Source: Betaproteobacteria bacterium
GTDB taxonomy: Bacteria > Pseudomonadota > Gammaproteobacteria > Burkholderiales > SG8-39
Reading direction: 5' to 3'
DNA: 33,609 nucleotides
NCBI GenBank assembly: GCA_009693335.1
Contig: SHXK01000012.1
Span: forward strand, 1 to 33,609
Shown here: positions 15,587-24,176 of the stretch, in pieces
Position numbering within the stretch: the stretch's first letter is position 1
Layout: every line of letters begins with the position of its first letter
The notes under the pieces: generated by a model
Seen by the model: the letters and a program-made list of their open reading frames with translations, nothing else
Database searches by the model: none
What the model was told of the DNA's origin: nothing
Position numbers and translations under genes: made by a program

Positions 15587-16336
15587 ATGAAACTTTTCGA
15601 TCTCACCGGTCGCGTCGCGGTCGTCACCGGCGGCAACGGCGGCATCGGCCTGGGGATGGCGCGCGGCCTCGCCGCCGCTGGCGCCAAGGTTGTGGTGGCG
15701 GGCCGCAACGCGGCCAAGAGCGCCGCCGCGGCGCAGGAAATCGGCGGCATCGCCATCGAAGTGGATGTGTTGCAGGAAGCCGACTGCCGTGCGCTGGTGC
15801 ACAAAACAGTGGCGCAGCTAGGCCGGCTGGACATCCTGGTCAACAACGCCGGCATCAACATCCGCAAACAGCCGCAGGAATACACGCTGGACGAGTGGCG
15901 CCGTGTGCTGGACAGCAACCTCACCGGCGCTTTCGTCTGCGCGCAGGCCGCTTACCCGGAAATGCTCAAAGTGGGCGGCGGCAAAGTGATCAACATCGGC
16001 TCCATGATGTCGATCTTCGGCGCCTCGTTCACCACCCCTTACGCCGCTTCCAAGGGCGGCATCGTGCAAATGACGCGCGCCATGTCCTGCGCCTGGGCGA
16101 AGGACAAGATCCAGGTCAACGCCGTGCTGCCGGGCTGGATCGACACCGAGCTCACGCGCGGCGCGCGCCAGGACGTCGCCGGCTTGCACGAGCGCGTGCT
16201 CGCCCGCACGCCTGCCGGACGCTGGGGCGAGCCGGCGGACTTCGCCGGCATCGCGGTGTTTCTCGCCAGTAGCGCGTCCGACTTTCTGACGGGCACTGCG
16301 ATACCCGTGGACGGAGGATATTCAGTACAAGGCTGA
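15587..16336 (+). CDS. Short-chain dehydrogenase/reductase (FabG / gluconate dehydrogenase-like)
   Basis: A 249-residue classical SDR. It has the N-terminal cofactor motif TGGNGGIG (about 16-23), NNAG (near 88-91), the catalytic Ser region INIGSMMS and an intact YAASKGG with Tyr and Lys, and a standard end (LTGTAIPVDGGYSVQG). The residue after strand two (AGRN) favours NADP. It contrasts with the first gene of the window, which lacks the tyrosine. AAGGAAA precedes the ATG. It follows the HAD gene by 33 bp and ends 17 bp from the convergent Bug receptor, with no hairpin terminator between them. The substrate is unknown; sugar acid or 3-oxoacyl reduction are both possible. Confidence 0.92.
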   Translation: MKLFDLTGRVAVVTGGNGGIGLGMARGLAAAGAKVVVAGRNAAKSAAAAQEIGGIAIEVDVLQEADCRALVHKTVAQLGRLDILVNNAGINIRKQPQEYTLDEWRRVLDSNLTGAFVCAQAAYPEMLKVGGGKVINIGSMMSIFGASFTTPYAASKGGIVQMTRAMSCAWAKDKIQVNAVLPGWIDTELTRGARQDVAGLHERVLARTPAGRWGEPADFAGIAVFLASSASDFLTGTAIPVDGGYSVQG

Positions 16337-16353
16337 GGTTCTGATCCGGGTTT

Positions 16354-17319
16354 TCAGTCGGCGACGATGCCCGCGCGCTTCACCACCGGCCCCCACTTCT
16401 CGATTTCGGCCTTGACGAAAGCGAGGAAATCTTCGGGCGAGCCTTGGATGACGGTCGCGCCCCGCCCGCTCAGTTGCTCGTGAACCTTGGCATCCAAGGT
16501 GCTGCGGTTAAGCGCCTGGTTGAGACGCAGCACGATTTCGCGCGGCGTTCGAGCGGGGGCCACGAGACCAAACCACGAGGTCACTTGGTAGCCTTTCATC
16601 CCCGACTCATCGAGCGTCGGCAGATCGGGAAACACCTTCGAGCGCTGCAGGCTGGTGACCGCCAGAGCACGCACCTTGCCCGACTTGATCATCTCCACCT
16701 GCGGCGGCAGGTTATCGAACATGAGCTGCGTATCACCGCCGAGCAGCGCCGCGGTCGCAGGCCCGGCGCCGCGAAACGGGATGTGCACGATGAAAGTTCC
16801 GGTAAGGCCCTTTAACAGTTCCATCGACATCTGCGGCGAGGTGCCGTAACCGGGCGAGCCGTAATTGAGCTTGCCGGGATTCTTTTTCGCATAGGCGATC
16901 AGCTCCGACACGGTTTTCACCGGCAGCGACGGGTTCACCACCAGCACGTTGGGCACCGTGCCGTACTGGCCGACGTAGGTGAGGTCGACGAGCGGTCGGT
17001 AGCTGAGCTTCGGATAGATGTGCGGCGAAATTCCGAGTGACGGGTTCCCGAGCAGCAGCGTATAGCCGTCGGGGGCGGCGCGCACCACGGCTTCCGCGCC
17101 AATATTGCCTCCCGCGCCCGAACGGTTCTCGATCGCAATCGTACCGCCGAGCTCGGCCTGCAGCCTGGGCTGGACGATGCGCGCCACCATGTCGATCAAG
17201 CCGCCGGGCGGATACGGCACGATCACGGTAATGGTGCGCGAAGGGTAGGTCTGCGACCACGCCGTTGCGGCACACAGTGAGATCCCGACTGCGATGAATG
17301 CCCTAACCAGCTTGGTCAT
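16354..17319 (-). CDS. Bug-family (TctC) periplasmic solute-binding receptor 4
   Basis: A 321-residue TTT receptor: signal peptide MTKLVRAFIAVGISLCAATAWSQ, mature start TYPSRTITVIVPYPPGGLID with the Asp of PGGxxD, then NRSGAGGNIGAE and APDGYTLLLG. GGAGAAG stands upstream of the ATG on the minus strand. It is preceded, 51 bp away on the same strand, by a small alpha-beta barrel protein, and the two probably share a transcript. It is convergent with the SDR. Predicted to bind a carboxylate; no membrane subunits nearby. Confidence 0.93.
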   Translation of the reverse strand: MTKLVRAFIAVGISLCAATAWSQTYPSRTITVIVPYPPGGLIDMVARIVQPRLQAELGGTIAIENRSGAGGNIGAEAVVRAAPDGYTLLLGNPSLGISPHIYPKLSYRPLVDLTYVGQYGTVPNVLVVNPSLPVKTVSELIAYAKKNPGKLNYGSPGYGTSPQMSMELLKGLTGTFIVHIPFRGAGPATAALLGGDTQLMFDNLPPQVEMIKSGKVRALAVTSLQRSKVFPDLPTLDESGMKGYQVTSWFGLVAPARTPREIVLRLNQALNRSTLDAKVHEQLSGRGATVIQGSPEDFLAFVKAEIEKWGPVVKRAGIVAD

Positions 17320-17370
17320 GATTCTTCTCCGTGGAATTTACTCCGCTATTATCGTCGATCAGGGAGGAAA

Positions 17371-17688
17371 TCAGGCGCCGCCAACGGTCTGGATAATCTC
17401 GACGATGTCGCGGCTGCGCTTGACCCTGTCGCCCCATGCGCGGTCGAATTCCGCCACCAGGCGCTTGAGCCCATCTGAGCCCTGAATGGCCCGTACGCCC
17501 GCCACGTCGTCGAACTCGTAGAAGGCATAGTGCACGGACGGCTCCATCTCGCTCCAGCCACGCGACGCCCGTTGCGCCTTGAAGGCCTTGAGCGCATCCG
17601 GTAGGTGCTCGTCCCGGTACCAGCGGTCGAAGTCGTCTTTCGCGGCCGCATCCACGACCTGGGCACGCACGATAAAGTAGGCTGTCAT
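17371..17688 (-). CDS. Small dimeric alpha-beta barrel (EthD-like) protein
   Basis: A 105-residue soluble protein. It starts MTAYFIVRAQVVDAAAKDDFDRWYRDEHLP, with the strand, helix and (W)YxxEHLP segment seen in EthD-like and related dimeric alpha-beta barrel proteins, and a second half SVHYAFYEFDDVAG that fits the second strand pair. Such proteins are monooxygenases, isomerases or have no known activity, so no reaction is proposed. GGGAGAACC precedes the ATG on the minus strand, which supports the start. It lies upstream of Bug receptor 4 in the same direction, divergent from the molybdenum hydroxylase gene, which hints at a common catabolic function. The family assignment is moderate. Confidence 0.8.
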   Translation of the reverse strand: MTAYFIVRAQVVDAAAKDDFDRWYRDEHLPDALKAFKAQRASRGWSEMEPSVHYAFYEFDDVAGVRAIQGSDGLKRLVAEFDRAWGDRVKRSRDIVEIIQTVGGA

Positions 17689-17798
17689 CTGGTTCTCCCT
17701 CTTGGCGTCTGTCGCCTATGGTTGTCAACGAAATCGCAAGCCGCACAAGACCTACCCGGGCGGTGATGGCCTGCAAGTCACATTAGAATGTAAGCACT

Positions 17799-20093
17799 AT
17801 GAACGAAAAATACGGCATCGGCCAGCCTGTCCTACGCTTCGAGGATCCCCGCCTGCTGCGCGGCGAGGGACGCTACATCAACGACCTGGTGCTGCCCGGC
17901 ATGGCGCACCTGACTTACCTGCGCTCGCCGCACCCGCACGCACGGATCGTGTCGATCGACACCGCGGCTGCCAGCGCCGCCCCGGGCGTTCTTGGCGTCT
18001 TCACGGTCGAGGACCTGGAGCGCGACGGCGTCGGCACCACGGCGCCCTCTCTCAAGCGCAACCGCGCGGACGGTTCACCGATGTTCTGGCGCGCGCATCC
18101 GGGCCTCGCCAAAGGCATGGTGCGCCATGTCGGCGACCCTGTCGCCATCGTGGTAGCGGAAACCCAGGAACAGGCGAAAGACGCCACTGAGCAGATCCTG
18201 GTGGAGTACGAGGCGCGCCCCATCACCGACCCGGTCTGGGAGGAATGCCCCGATAACGTCAGTAATGTATTTGAGGTCGGCAACCAAGCGGCCACCGCGG
18301 CCGCGTTCGCGGGCGCGGCGCAGGTGGTGAAACGGCACTACAGCGTTTCGCGCGTCCATGCCCAGTACCTCGAGCCGCGTGGCGCGCTCGGGGAATGGGC
18401 GCCGGGTGCTGGCCGCTACACCCTGCATTGCGACGCGCAGCACCCGCACCACGTACGGGAACTCCTTGCCCGCTTGCTGAAGGTCGCCGAGCACCAGGTG
18501 CGCGTGGTGAGCAACGACGTTGGCGGCGGGTTCGGCGCCAAAGGCTGGGCGCACCTCGAGCACCGGCATGTGCTGTGGCTGGCGCGCAAGCTCGGCCGCC
18601 CGGTGAAGTGGACCTGCGATCGCAGCGAAGCGCTGCTTGTGGACGAACACGCGCGCGACGTGACTTCGAGCATTGAGCTCGCTTTCGACGCCGGCCACCG
18701 CATCCTCGCTCTGCGCGCACACAACATCAGCGCCCTTGGCGCCTACGTCTCCACCGACCGCAACCTCCTGCCCAGCTTCGCCAATCTGGGCTCGCTCATC
18801 GGGATGTACCGGATCCCCGCGGCTTACGTGCACGTCAGTAGCGTGTTCAGCTTCACCAACTGCCTCGCCCCCTATCGCGGCAACGGTCGCCCCGAGGCCA
18901 TCTACCTGCTCGAACGCCTGATGGACGACGCGGCGCGCGAACTGGGGGTGGATCGGGTGGAGCTGCGACGCCGCAATTTGATTCCCTCCGCGGCGATGCC
19001 CTACCAGACCACGCTCGGCTTCACTTACGACTGCGGCGCCTTCGAGAAAGGTATGGACCAGGCGCTGGCGCTGGCGCAGTGGGCGGATTTTTCTTCCAGA
19101 AAAGAAGTTTCAAACGCCAAGGGAAAACTTCGCGGCATCGGTCTGGCCAACGCCATCGAACGTGCGGCCGCGCCCGGTATGGAATACGCCGAGATCCGCT
19201 TCGAGACTGCCGGCACCGCGACCCTGCTGGTAGGCACCAAGAGCCATGGCCAGGGCCACGAAACCATGTACCGGCAGATCGCCGCCTCGCGGCTCGGCAT
19301 TCCTCTCGAGGAGATGCGGCTCATTGAAGGCGACACCGATATGCTCGCCTACGGTGCAGGCACCGCCGGTTCGCGCTCGACGGTGATCGGCGGTACCGCG
19401 CTGTGCCTCGCCGCCGACAAGGTGATCGCCAAGGGAAAACGCATCGCCGCGCAGTTGCTGGAAGCCGCCGACGCCGACATCGCTTTCGCCCTTGGTCGCT
19501 ACACCATCGCCGGCACCGACCGCGGCGTATCGCTAAAAGAAGTGGCGCGTGCCTCCTTCGCCTACGCCGCACTACCCAAGGACATGGAGCCGGGCCTCTT
19601 CGAGCACGCCACCTTCTCGCCCGCTCAGGAGACCTTTCCGAACGGCACCCACGTCTGCGAAGTGGAAGTAGATCCGCAAACCGGCGCCATTGAGCTCATC
19701 AACTATGTGGTCGTGGATGACGTCGGCACCGTCATCAATCCGCTTACTTTGCACGGCCAGGTGGTGGGCGGCATCGTGCAGGGCCTGGGCCAGATTCTCA
19801 TGGAACAGATCGTCTACGACGCGGAAACGGGACAGCTGCTCACCGGCTCATTCATGGACTACGCCCTACCGCGCGCCGGCGACCTGTGCAACTTCGAGGT
19901 CGGCCATAACACCGTGCCAACGAAACTCAATCCGCTCGGCGCCAAGGGCGCGGGTGAAGCCGGCACCGTCGGCGCGCTCGCCGCGGCGATGAACGCCATC
20001 GTCGATGCGCTCAGCACCAGCGACATCGATATGCCGACCACCAGTGAGCGCGTCTGGCAGGCGCTACAAAAGAGGCCTGTCAGTTCGCGGTAA
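17799..20093 (+). CDS. Molybdopterin-binding large subunit, xanthine dehydrogenase / CoxL family (form II)
   Basis: A 764-residue molybdenum hydroxylase large subunit. It opens with GQPVLRFEDPRLLRGEGRYINDL, standard for the family, then VSNDVGGGFGAKGWAHLEHR (about 240) for cofactor contact, RPVKWTCDRSEALL, a PYRGNGRPEA loop, GTKSHGQGHET and the active-site glutamate in GAKGAGEAGTVGA near the end. The loop does not have the AYRCSFR motif of true CO dehydrogenase, so this is a form II enzyme acting on an aldehyde, purine, N-heterocycle or similar. Normally FAD (CoxM) and 2Fe-2S (CoxS) subunits are adjacent; here none is present in the window. The 3' end overlaps Bug receptor 5 by 14 bp. A TAGAAT sequence 18 bases upstream of the ATG could be a -10 element. 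Substrate unknown. Confidence 0.92.
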   Translation: MNEKYGIGQPVLRFEDPRLLRGEGRYINDLVLPGMAHLTYLRSPHPHARIVSIDTAAASAAPGVLGVFTVEDLERDGVGTTAPSLKRNRADGSPMFWRAHPGLAKGMVRHVGDPVAIVVAETQEQAKDATEQILVEYEARPITDPVWEECPDNVSNVFEVGNQAATAAAFAGAAQVVKRHYSVSRVHAQYLEPRGALGEWAPGAGRYTLHCDAQHPHHVRELLARLLKVAEHQVRVVSNDVGGGFGAKGWAHLEHRHVLWLARKLGRPVKWTCDRSEALLVDEHARDVTSSIELAFDAGHRILALRAHNISALGAYVSTDRNLLPSFANLGSLIGMYRIPAAYVHVSSVFSFTNCLAPYRGNGRPEAIYLLERLMDDAARELGVDRVELRRRNLIPSAAMPYQTTLGFTYDCGAFEKGMDQALALAQWADFSSRKEVSNAKGKLRGIGLANAIERAAAPGMEYAEIRFETAGTATLLVGTKSHGQGHETMYRQIAASRLGIPLEEMRLIEGDTDMLAYGAGTAGSRSTVIGGTALCLAADKVIAKGKRIAAQLLEAADADIAFALGRYTIAGTDRGVSLKEVARASFAYAALPKDMEPGLFEHATFSPAQETFPNGTHVCEVEVDPQTGAIELINYVVVDDVGTVINPLTLHGQVVGGIVQGLGQILMEQIVYDAETGQLLTGSFMDYALPRAGDLCNFEVGHNTVPTKLNPLGAKGAGEAGTVGALAAAMNAIVDALSTSDIDMPTTSERVWQALQKRPVSSR

Positions 20094-21090
20094 TGCGCGC
20101 TTCCTTCACCACCCGGCCCCAGGTCGCGTATTCGCGCTCAAGGTATTTCGCCAGCGCCTGGCTGGTTCCAGGCATCGGTTCCATGCCATGGCCAAGCAGC
20201 TGCTCGCGCACTTCCGGGACTGACATCACCTTCACCAGTTCCAGGTTCAGGCGTGCGAGGATTTCCTTCGGCGTCTTGGCGGGCGCGACGTAGGCGTACC
20301 AGTTGGTCGCCTCGTAGCCCGGATATCCCTGCTCGGCGATGGTCGGCACTTCGGGCATCGCCGGTGAGCGCTGCGCGCCAGTGGTCGCCAAAGCGCGCAG
20401 CTTACCGGCCTTCACGTGGGCGCCGGCCGAAGCCGGGGTCGCGAATACCGCCGCGATCTGCCCGCCCAGCAGGTCGGTAACCGCCGGGCCGCCGCCCTTG
20501 TAGGGAACGTGCACGATGTCGATCTTCGCCACCAGGCGGAACAATTCTCCGGCCAAGTGGCCCAGGTTGCCAACACCGGAGGAGCCGTAGTTGATCGTTC
20601 CGGGCTTGGCCGCCGCGAGCTTGACGAATTCAGCGAGCGTATGCGCCGCCACCGACGGATGCAGCACCAGCACATTGGGAAACACCACCGCCATGGTGAT
20701 GGGCGCCAGATCGCGCAGCGGCTCGTACGGAGGTTTCGGCAGCAGGTGCGGCGTGATCGCCATCGAGCCGATCGAAGCCAACAGGATCGTATGTCCGTCG
20801 GGCGCCGCCTTCACCACCAGGTCGGTCGCGATGTTACCGCCGGCGCCCGCTTTGTTCTCGACCAACACCGGCTGCCCGAGGTTTTCAGCGAGTCTCTTGG
20901 CAATGATGCGCGAGGCGGTGTCGGTGCCACCGCCCGGGGCGAAGCCAACGACCATGTTAATGGGCCGGCTTGGATAAGGCACCTGGGCCGCCGCGCCGCC
21001 CGCGACCGCGGTTGCCAACGCCATCCAGAGTAATTTTTTCATGCGCATCGGCAGCATCGCCCAAATCGGCGGTGTCAGTTCTGATTTCAT
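20080..21090 (-). CDS. Bug-family (TctC) periplasmic solute-binding receptor 5
   Basis: A TTT receptor of 336 residues from the ATG at 21090. That start is preceded by AGGGAGCGACC, a good ribosome site, whereas the ATGs at 21048 and 21042 (MRMKKLLW) have none; they would give a more ordinary signal peptide and 320-322 residues, so the start is not settled. The signal is KKLLWMALATAVAGGAAAQ, and the mature protein begins VPYPSRPINMVVGFAPGGGTD, with the conserved Asp, NKAGAGGNIATD and APDGHTILL. The gene is convergent with the CoxL-type gene and overlaps its last 14 bp. Predicted periplasmic carboxylate receptor; no TctAB genes nearby. Confidence 0.92.
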   Translation of the reverse strand: MKSELTPPIWAMLPMRMKKLLWMALATAVAGGAAAQVPYPSRPINMVVGFAPGGGTDTASRIIAKRLAENLGQPVLVENKAGAGGNIATDLVVKAAPDGHTILLASIGSMAITPHLLPKPPYEPLRDLAPITMAVVFPNVLVLHPSVAAHTLAEFVKLAAAKPGTINYGSSGVGNLGHLAGELFRLVAKIDIVHVPYKGGGPAVTDLLGGQIAAVFATPASAGAHVKAGKLRALATTGAQRSPAMPEVPTIAEQGYPGYEATNWYAYVAPAKTPKEILARLNLELVKVMSVPEVREQLLGHGMEPMPGTSQALAKYLEREYATWGRVVKEARITAN

Positions 21091-21278
21091 GGTCGCTCCC
21101 TGCGTTGCCTGAAAGACGCAGCTTACTCCCTGGGCCATGCGCCAGGACATTGCGCGGTTACGTGCGGGGTTACGTACGTTACATCTGGCAACACTTCATT
21201 ACCAAAAATGTCCGCCTGTCGTTAAATGCTGCAGGACTGGGGTAGCATGGGCTTCTTTGTTATTGAAAAGTGGACAAC

Positions 21279-21582
21279 ATGAGTGGTGAGGGAGAGTCCG
21301 TAGCGGCGTCAGTAACAAAACCCACTGCCCCCCGGCGGTCGATCCCATCGAAGAACTGGCGAAGAAAATTTTCATCGAGCTCTCCGCACAGGTGCATGCG
21401 CAAGCCGGCGAAAAACCCGAGCACAAGAAGCTGGTCGAAGTGAGCTTCCGCCTCGCCGAGGCGTTCCAGGCCGGCAATCTCGAGTTCAACACCGCCGCGC
21501 GCGCGCCGACGCAAAAGCCAAAGCCAGCGTGGACGTGAGCAAAATCGAGATCGACTTCGGCGCGATTAGCAGCAAGAAATAG
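21279..21582 (+). pseudogene. Small hypothetical gene interrupted by two single-base frameshifts
   Basis: Not in the ORF track because it is split over three frames. Frame one starts at ATG 21279 (MSGEGESVAASVTKPTAP). The next part reads AVDPIEELAKKIFIELSAQ through VEVSFRLAEAFQAGNLEFNTAARA, an acidic amphipathic helical protein. The last part, DAKAKASVDVSKIEIDFGAISSKK, ends at TAG 21582. Adding one C to the C6 run at 21328-21333, and one base in the GC run near 21494-21507, restores a 101-residue protein. Both breaks sit in slippage-prone runs, so sequencing or assembly error is as likely as decay. I do not recognise the family. It precedes the MFS gene by 111 bp and has a GC-rich hairpin after it. 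Confidence 0.6.
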
Positions 21583-21652
21583 CGGCAGCAGAAATAAGCA
21601 CCGCGCTTGCCTATCCATCGCCCCTAGCCGCGCTCTAGCCTTGCGAACCTGA

Positions 21653-21667
21653 GGCCCGCAGCGGGCC
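21653..21667. terminator. GC-rich hairpin between the small gene and the MFS gene
   Basis: GGCCCGC-A-GCGGGCC is a perfect inverted repeat (effectively a 6-bp stem with a CAG loop). It lies 70 bp after the small frameshifted gene and 26 bp before the MFS start. No T-run follows, so intrinsic termination is uncertain; it could also shape the MFS leader. Confidence 0.35.
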
Positions 21668-21693
21668 GTCACTACGGTATTCTGCGGTTACCT

Positions 21694-22953
21694 GTGAAAC
21701 GCATCTTCTACGGCTGGTGGATGGCCGGCGCCGGCAGCCTGATGCAGTTCGTGCAGGGCACCCTGCTGCTGCATTCGTTCGGCGCCTATTTCGCGGTGCT
21801 GCGCGACGACCGCGGCTGGTCCAAGACCGAGCTCTCAGGCGCTGCGGCCCTGCACCAGGTCGAGGCCGCGATCCTCGGCCCGCTGCTCGGTTGGTTCATC
21901 GACCGCTTCGGACCGCAGTGGGTGATTCGCATCGGGGTCCTCATTTTCGGTGCGGGCTTCATGCTGCTCAGCACCATCGATTCACTGCTCGCTTTCTACG
22001 GCGCCTTCATCGTCACCGCCCTGGGCGCCAGTCTGTGCGGTTTCTTTCCGCTCAACGTGGCGCTGATCCACTGGTTCGAGAAGAAACGCGCCCGCGCGCT
22101 CTCCTCGATGCAAATCGGCATGGCGGCGGGGGGCTTGTGCGTGCCACTGGTGGCTTGGGCGCTCGCGACCTGGGGCTGGCGCGCCACCTCTTTTGCCTCC
22201 GGCATCATCATCATCGCGCTGTGCCTGCCGCTTTCCTTCGTCATCCGCCGCCGACCCGAAGACATGGGTGAAGTGATGGATGGAGTCGGGTCCAGGCCGT
22301 CCGATTCGATTGCAACATCGGAAAACGAAAATGCTGCATCCACACGTGATTTCACCGCGCGCGAGGCGCTGCGCACACCGGCGTTCTGGCTGATTTCGCT
22401 GGGCCACGGCTTCGCCCTTTTCGTGGTGATGGGCGTCAACACGCACGCCATCATCCACATGAAGGAAGGCCTGGGCTACACCATTGAGGCTGCGGCCCTG
22501 GTGATCACCCTGCAGACCGTGGCGCAGCTCTGCGGCGTGGGCGTCGGCGCCTGGGTTGGTGACCGCCTCAACAAACGCCTCATGTCCGCCGCGTGCATGC
22601 TCGGCCACATGGGCGGGTTGCTGTTCCTCACCTACGCCAGCAACGTCGCCATGGTGGTCGCCTATGCGCTGCTGCACGGCGCCGCCTGGGGACTGCGTGG
22701 ACCGATGATGCAGGCGATCCGCGCCGACTACTTTGGCCGCAGCGCCATCGGCATGATCCTCGGGCTGTCTTTCCTGATCATGGTCATCGGCCAGGTGGGC
22801 GGCCCGATGATCGCCGGCATCATGGCCGACATCACCGGCAACTATCGCGCAGGCTTCACCACCCTGGCGTTACTGGCAGGCTTGGGCTCGGTCTTCTTCT
22901 TGCTCGCCAAGCGGCCGCCACGGCCGATGCTCATCACCGGCGCCGCAAGGTAG
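21694..22953 (+). CDS. MFS transporter, monocarboxylate/oxalate-formate porter-like
   Basis: A 419-residue inner-membrane transporter with about twelve hydrophobic segments and a charged central loop (VIRRRPEDMGEVMDG, near residue 190). The N-terminus MKRIFYGWWMAGAGSLMQF is typical of the monocarboxylate-porter and OFA-like MFS branch, as is WFEKKRARALSSMQIGMAAGG after segment four. It probably moves an organic acid, which would fit the carboxylate theme of the window. The start is GTG 21694; no ATG gives this conserved N-terminus. The 3' end overlaps the convergent second MFS gene by 20 bp. Substrate not determinable. Confidence 0.9.
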   Translation: MKRIFYGWWMAGAGSLMQFVQGTLLLHSFGAYFAVLRDDRGWSKTELSGAAALHQVEAAILGPLLGWFIDRFGPQWVIRIGVLIFGAGFMLLSTIDSLLAFYGAFIVTALGASLCGFFPLNVALIHWFEKKRARALSSMQIGMAAGGLCVPLVAWALATWGWRATSFASGIIIIALCLPLSFVIRRRPEDMGEVMDGVGSRPSDSIATSENENAASTRDFTAREALRTPAFWLISLGHGFALFVVMGVNTHAIIHMKEGLGYTIEAAALVITLQTVAQLCGVGVGAWVGDRLNKRLMSAACMLGHMGGLLFLTYASNVAMVVAYALLHGAAWGLRGPMMQAIRADYFGRSAIGMILGLSFLIMVIGQVGGPMIAGIMADITGNYRAGFTTLALLAGLGSVFFLLAKRPPRPMLITGAAR

Positions 22954-24163
22954 TCCAGCTTGCCAGCTGCGCGACGACCAACAACTGCGCGACCACCGAC
23001 AACAGAAGCGCGGCCGAATAGCCCCGCGCGTCCCAACCGCCGGCTGCGGCTCGCGGCCACAGGTCGAGGATCCAGCCTATCGCCGCCTGCAACAGGAACG
23101 CGCCGAGCAGCGTCAGCGTGTTAATAGCGGTCGATACGCGACCCATCTGCTCAGCCGGAAACATCTGGCCGACGGCGATATAACCCGTCGGCCCGCCCGC
23201 GCCGAAAAAAGCGAATAGAACCCAGAGCACGGTGACTGCCGTGGGGCTCGAGGGCTGCAGGATCAAGCCGACCTGCGCGGCCAACAATCCAGCGAAGCAG
23301 ATCCCTGGTACCAGCAGCCCCGAGCGACCGCGCGCCTGCGCGCGACTGCTCGCTTGCCCGCTCAACAGGGTGCCTGCGGTCATGGCCAGCGTGTAAAGCA
23401 GCAGCGTGTGCGCCCGTGTCGGGCCATCGTAACCGGCGACGTCGCGCAGCCAGGGCCCAGCCCACAGGCCCAGGTAAGTGAAGTTAAGGATGGACAGCAT
23501 CGCCACGGCCGGCGCAAAGCGCCAGAACATGCGCGAGCCGAGGATCTGCCCCATCACCGCAAGCTCGGCCTGGAGGCCACGGCGCACTGCCGGCCGGGGC
23601 TTGTCGCGCACCGAGGCGTAGATCCAGAGTGCCACTACCACGGACAGGCCTGCGAGCAGCCAGAACACGCCGCGCCAGCCGAGCATCGGCAGCACCGCCT
23701 CGACCGGCGCGGTGGTGAGTACGCTGCCCAGCGTCGCCACCGCCATCGCCAGCCCGGTCATGCCTGCCACCTGCGCGGGCGCGAACCACTGCGTGTTCGC
23801 TTTTAGGATCGCCATCAGGCCGGCCGAGATGCCCACCCCCAGGATCACGCGCGCGACGGAGAATCCGGCCAGCCCGTCGGCGAGCGCGAACACGGCGAAA
23901 CCGACCGCCGCGACCAGACTCAGCGCGGCCTGGATACGGCGCGTGCCGAGCATGTCGAGCGCCATGCCGACCGGCAATTGTGCGGCCGCGTAGGCGGCGA
24001 ACATGCATGCGGAGAGTAGGCCGAGTTGGCTCGCCGAAAGTGCAAATTCCACCGCCAGCACCGGGCCGATAATCGCCATCACCGTACGCGAGGCCTGATT
24101 GAGAAAATTCAACGCCGCCAGCGGCAGGGTGACCCTCAGGAACAAGCCGTAACCGGGGTTCAT
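22934..24163 (-). CDS. MFS transporter
   Basis: A 409-residue membrane transporter with about twelve hydrophobic segments. I use ATG 24163 (MNPGYGLFLRVTLPLAALNFLNQ), since the track's start at 24253 adds a basic stretch that lies inside ybiT. Family features include the GMALDMLGTRRIQAA loop between segments two and three and ARVILGVGISAGLMA in segment four. The C-terminal QMFPAEQMGRVSTAINTLTLLGAF is common in D-galactonate/hexuronate-like and general MFS proteins. It begins 13 bp after the ybiT stop on the same strand and lacks a clear ribosome site, so coupling to ybiT translation is likely. Substrate unknown. Confidence 0.88.
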   Translation of the reverse strand: MNPGYGLFLRVTLPLAALNFLNQASRTVMAIIGPVLAVEFALSASQLGLLSACMFAAYAAAQLPVGMALDMLGTRRIQAALSLVAAVGFAVFALADGLAGFSVARVILGVGISAGLMAILKANTQWFAPAQVAGMTGLAMAVATLGSVLTTAPVEAVLPMLGWRGVFWLLAGLSVVVALWIYASVRDKPRPAVRRGLQAELAVMGQILGSRMFWRFAPAVAMLSILNFTYLGLWAGPWLRDVAGYDGPTRAHTLLLYTLAMTAGTLLSGQASSRAQARGRSGLLVPGICFAGLLAAQVGLILQPSSPTAVTVLWVLFAFFGAGGPTGYIAVGQMFPAEQMGRVSTAINTLTLLGAFLLQAAIGWILDLWPRAAAGGWDARGYSAALLLSVVAQLLVVAQLASWTTLRRR

Positions 24164-24176
24164 GCGCGGCGCGGCG

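Noticed and set aside
18075-18833. 252-codon minus-strand ORF
   Set aside because: Antisense to the CoxL-type gene with conserved motifs; no motif of its own.
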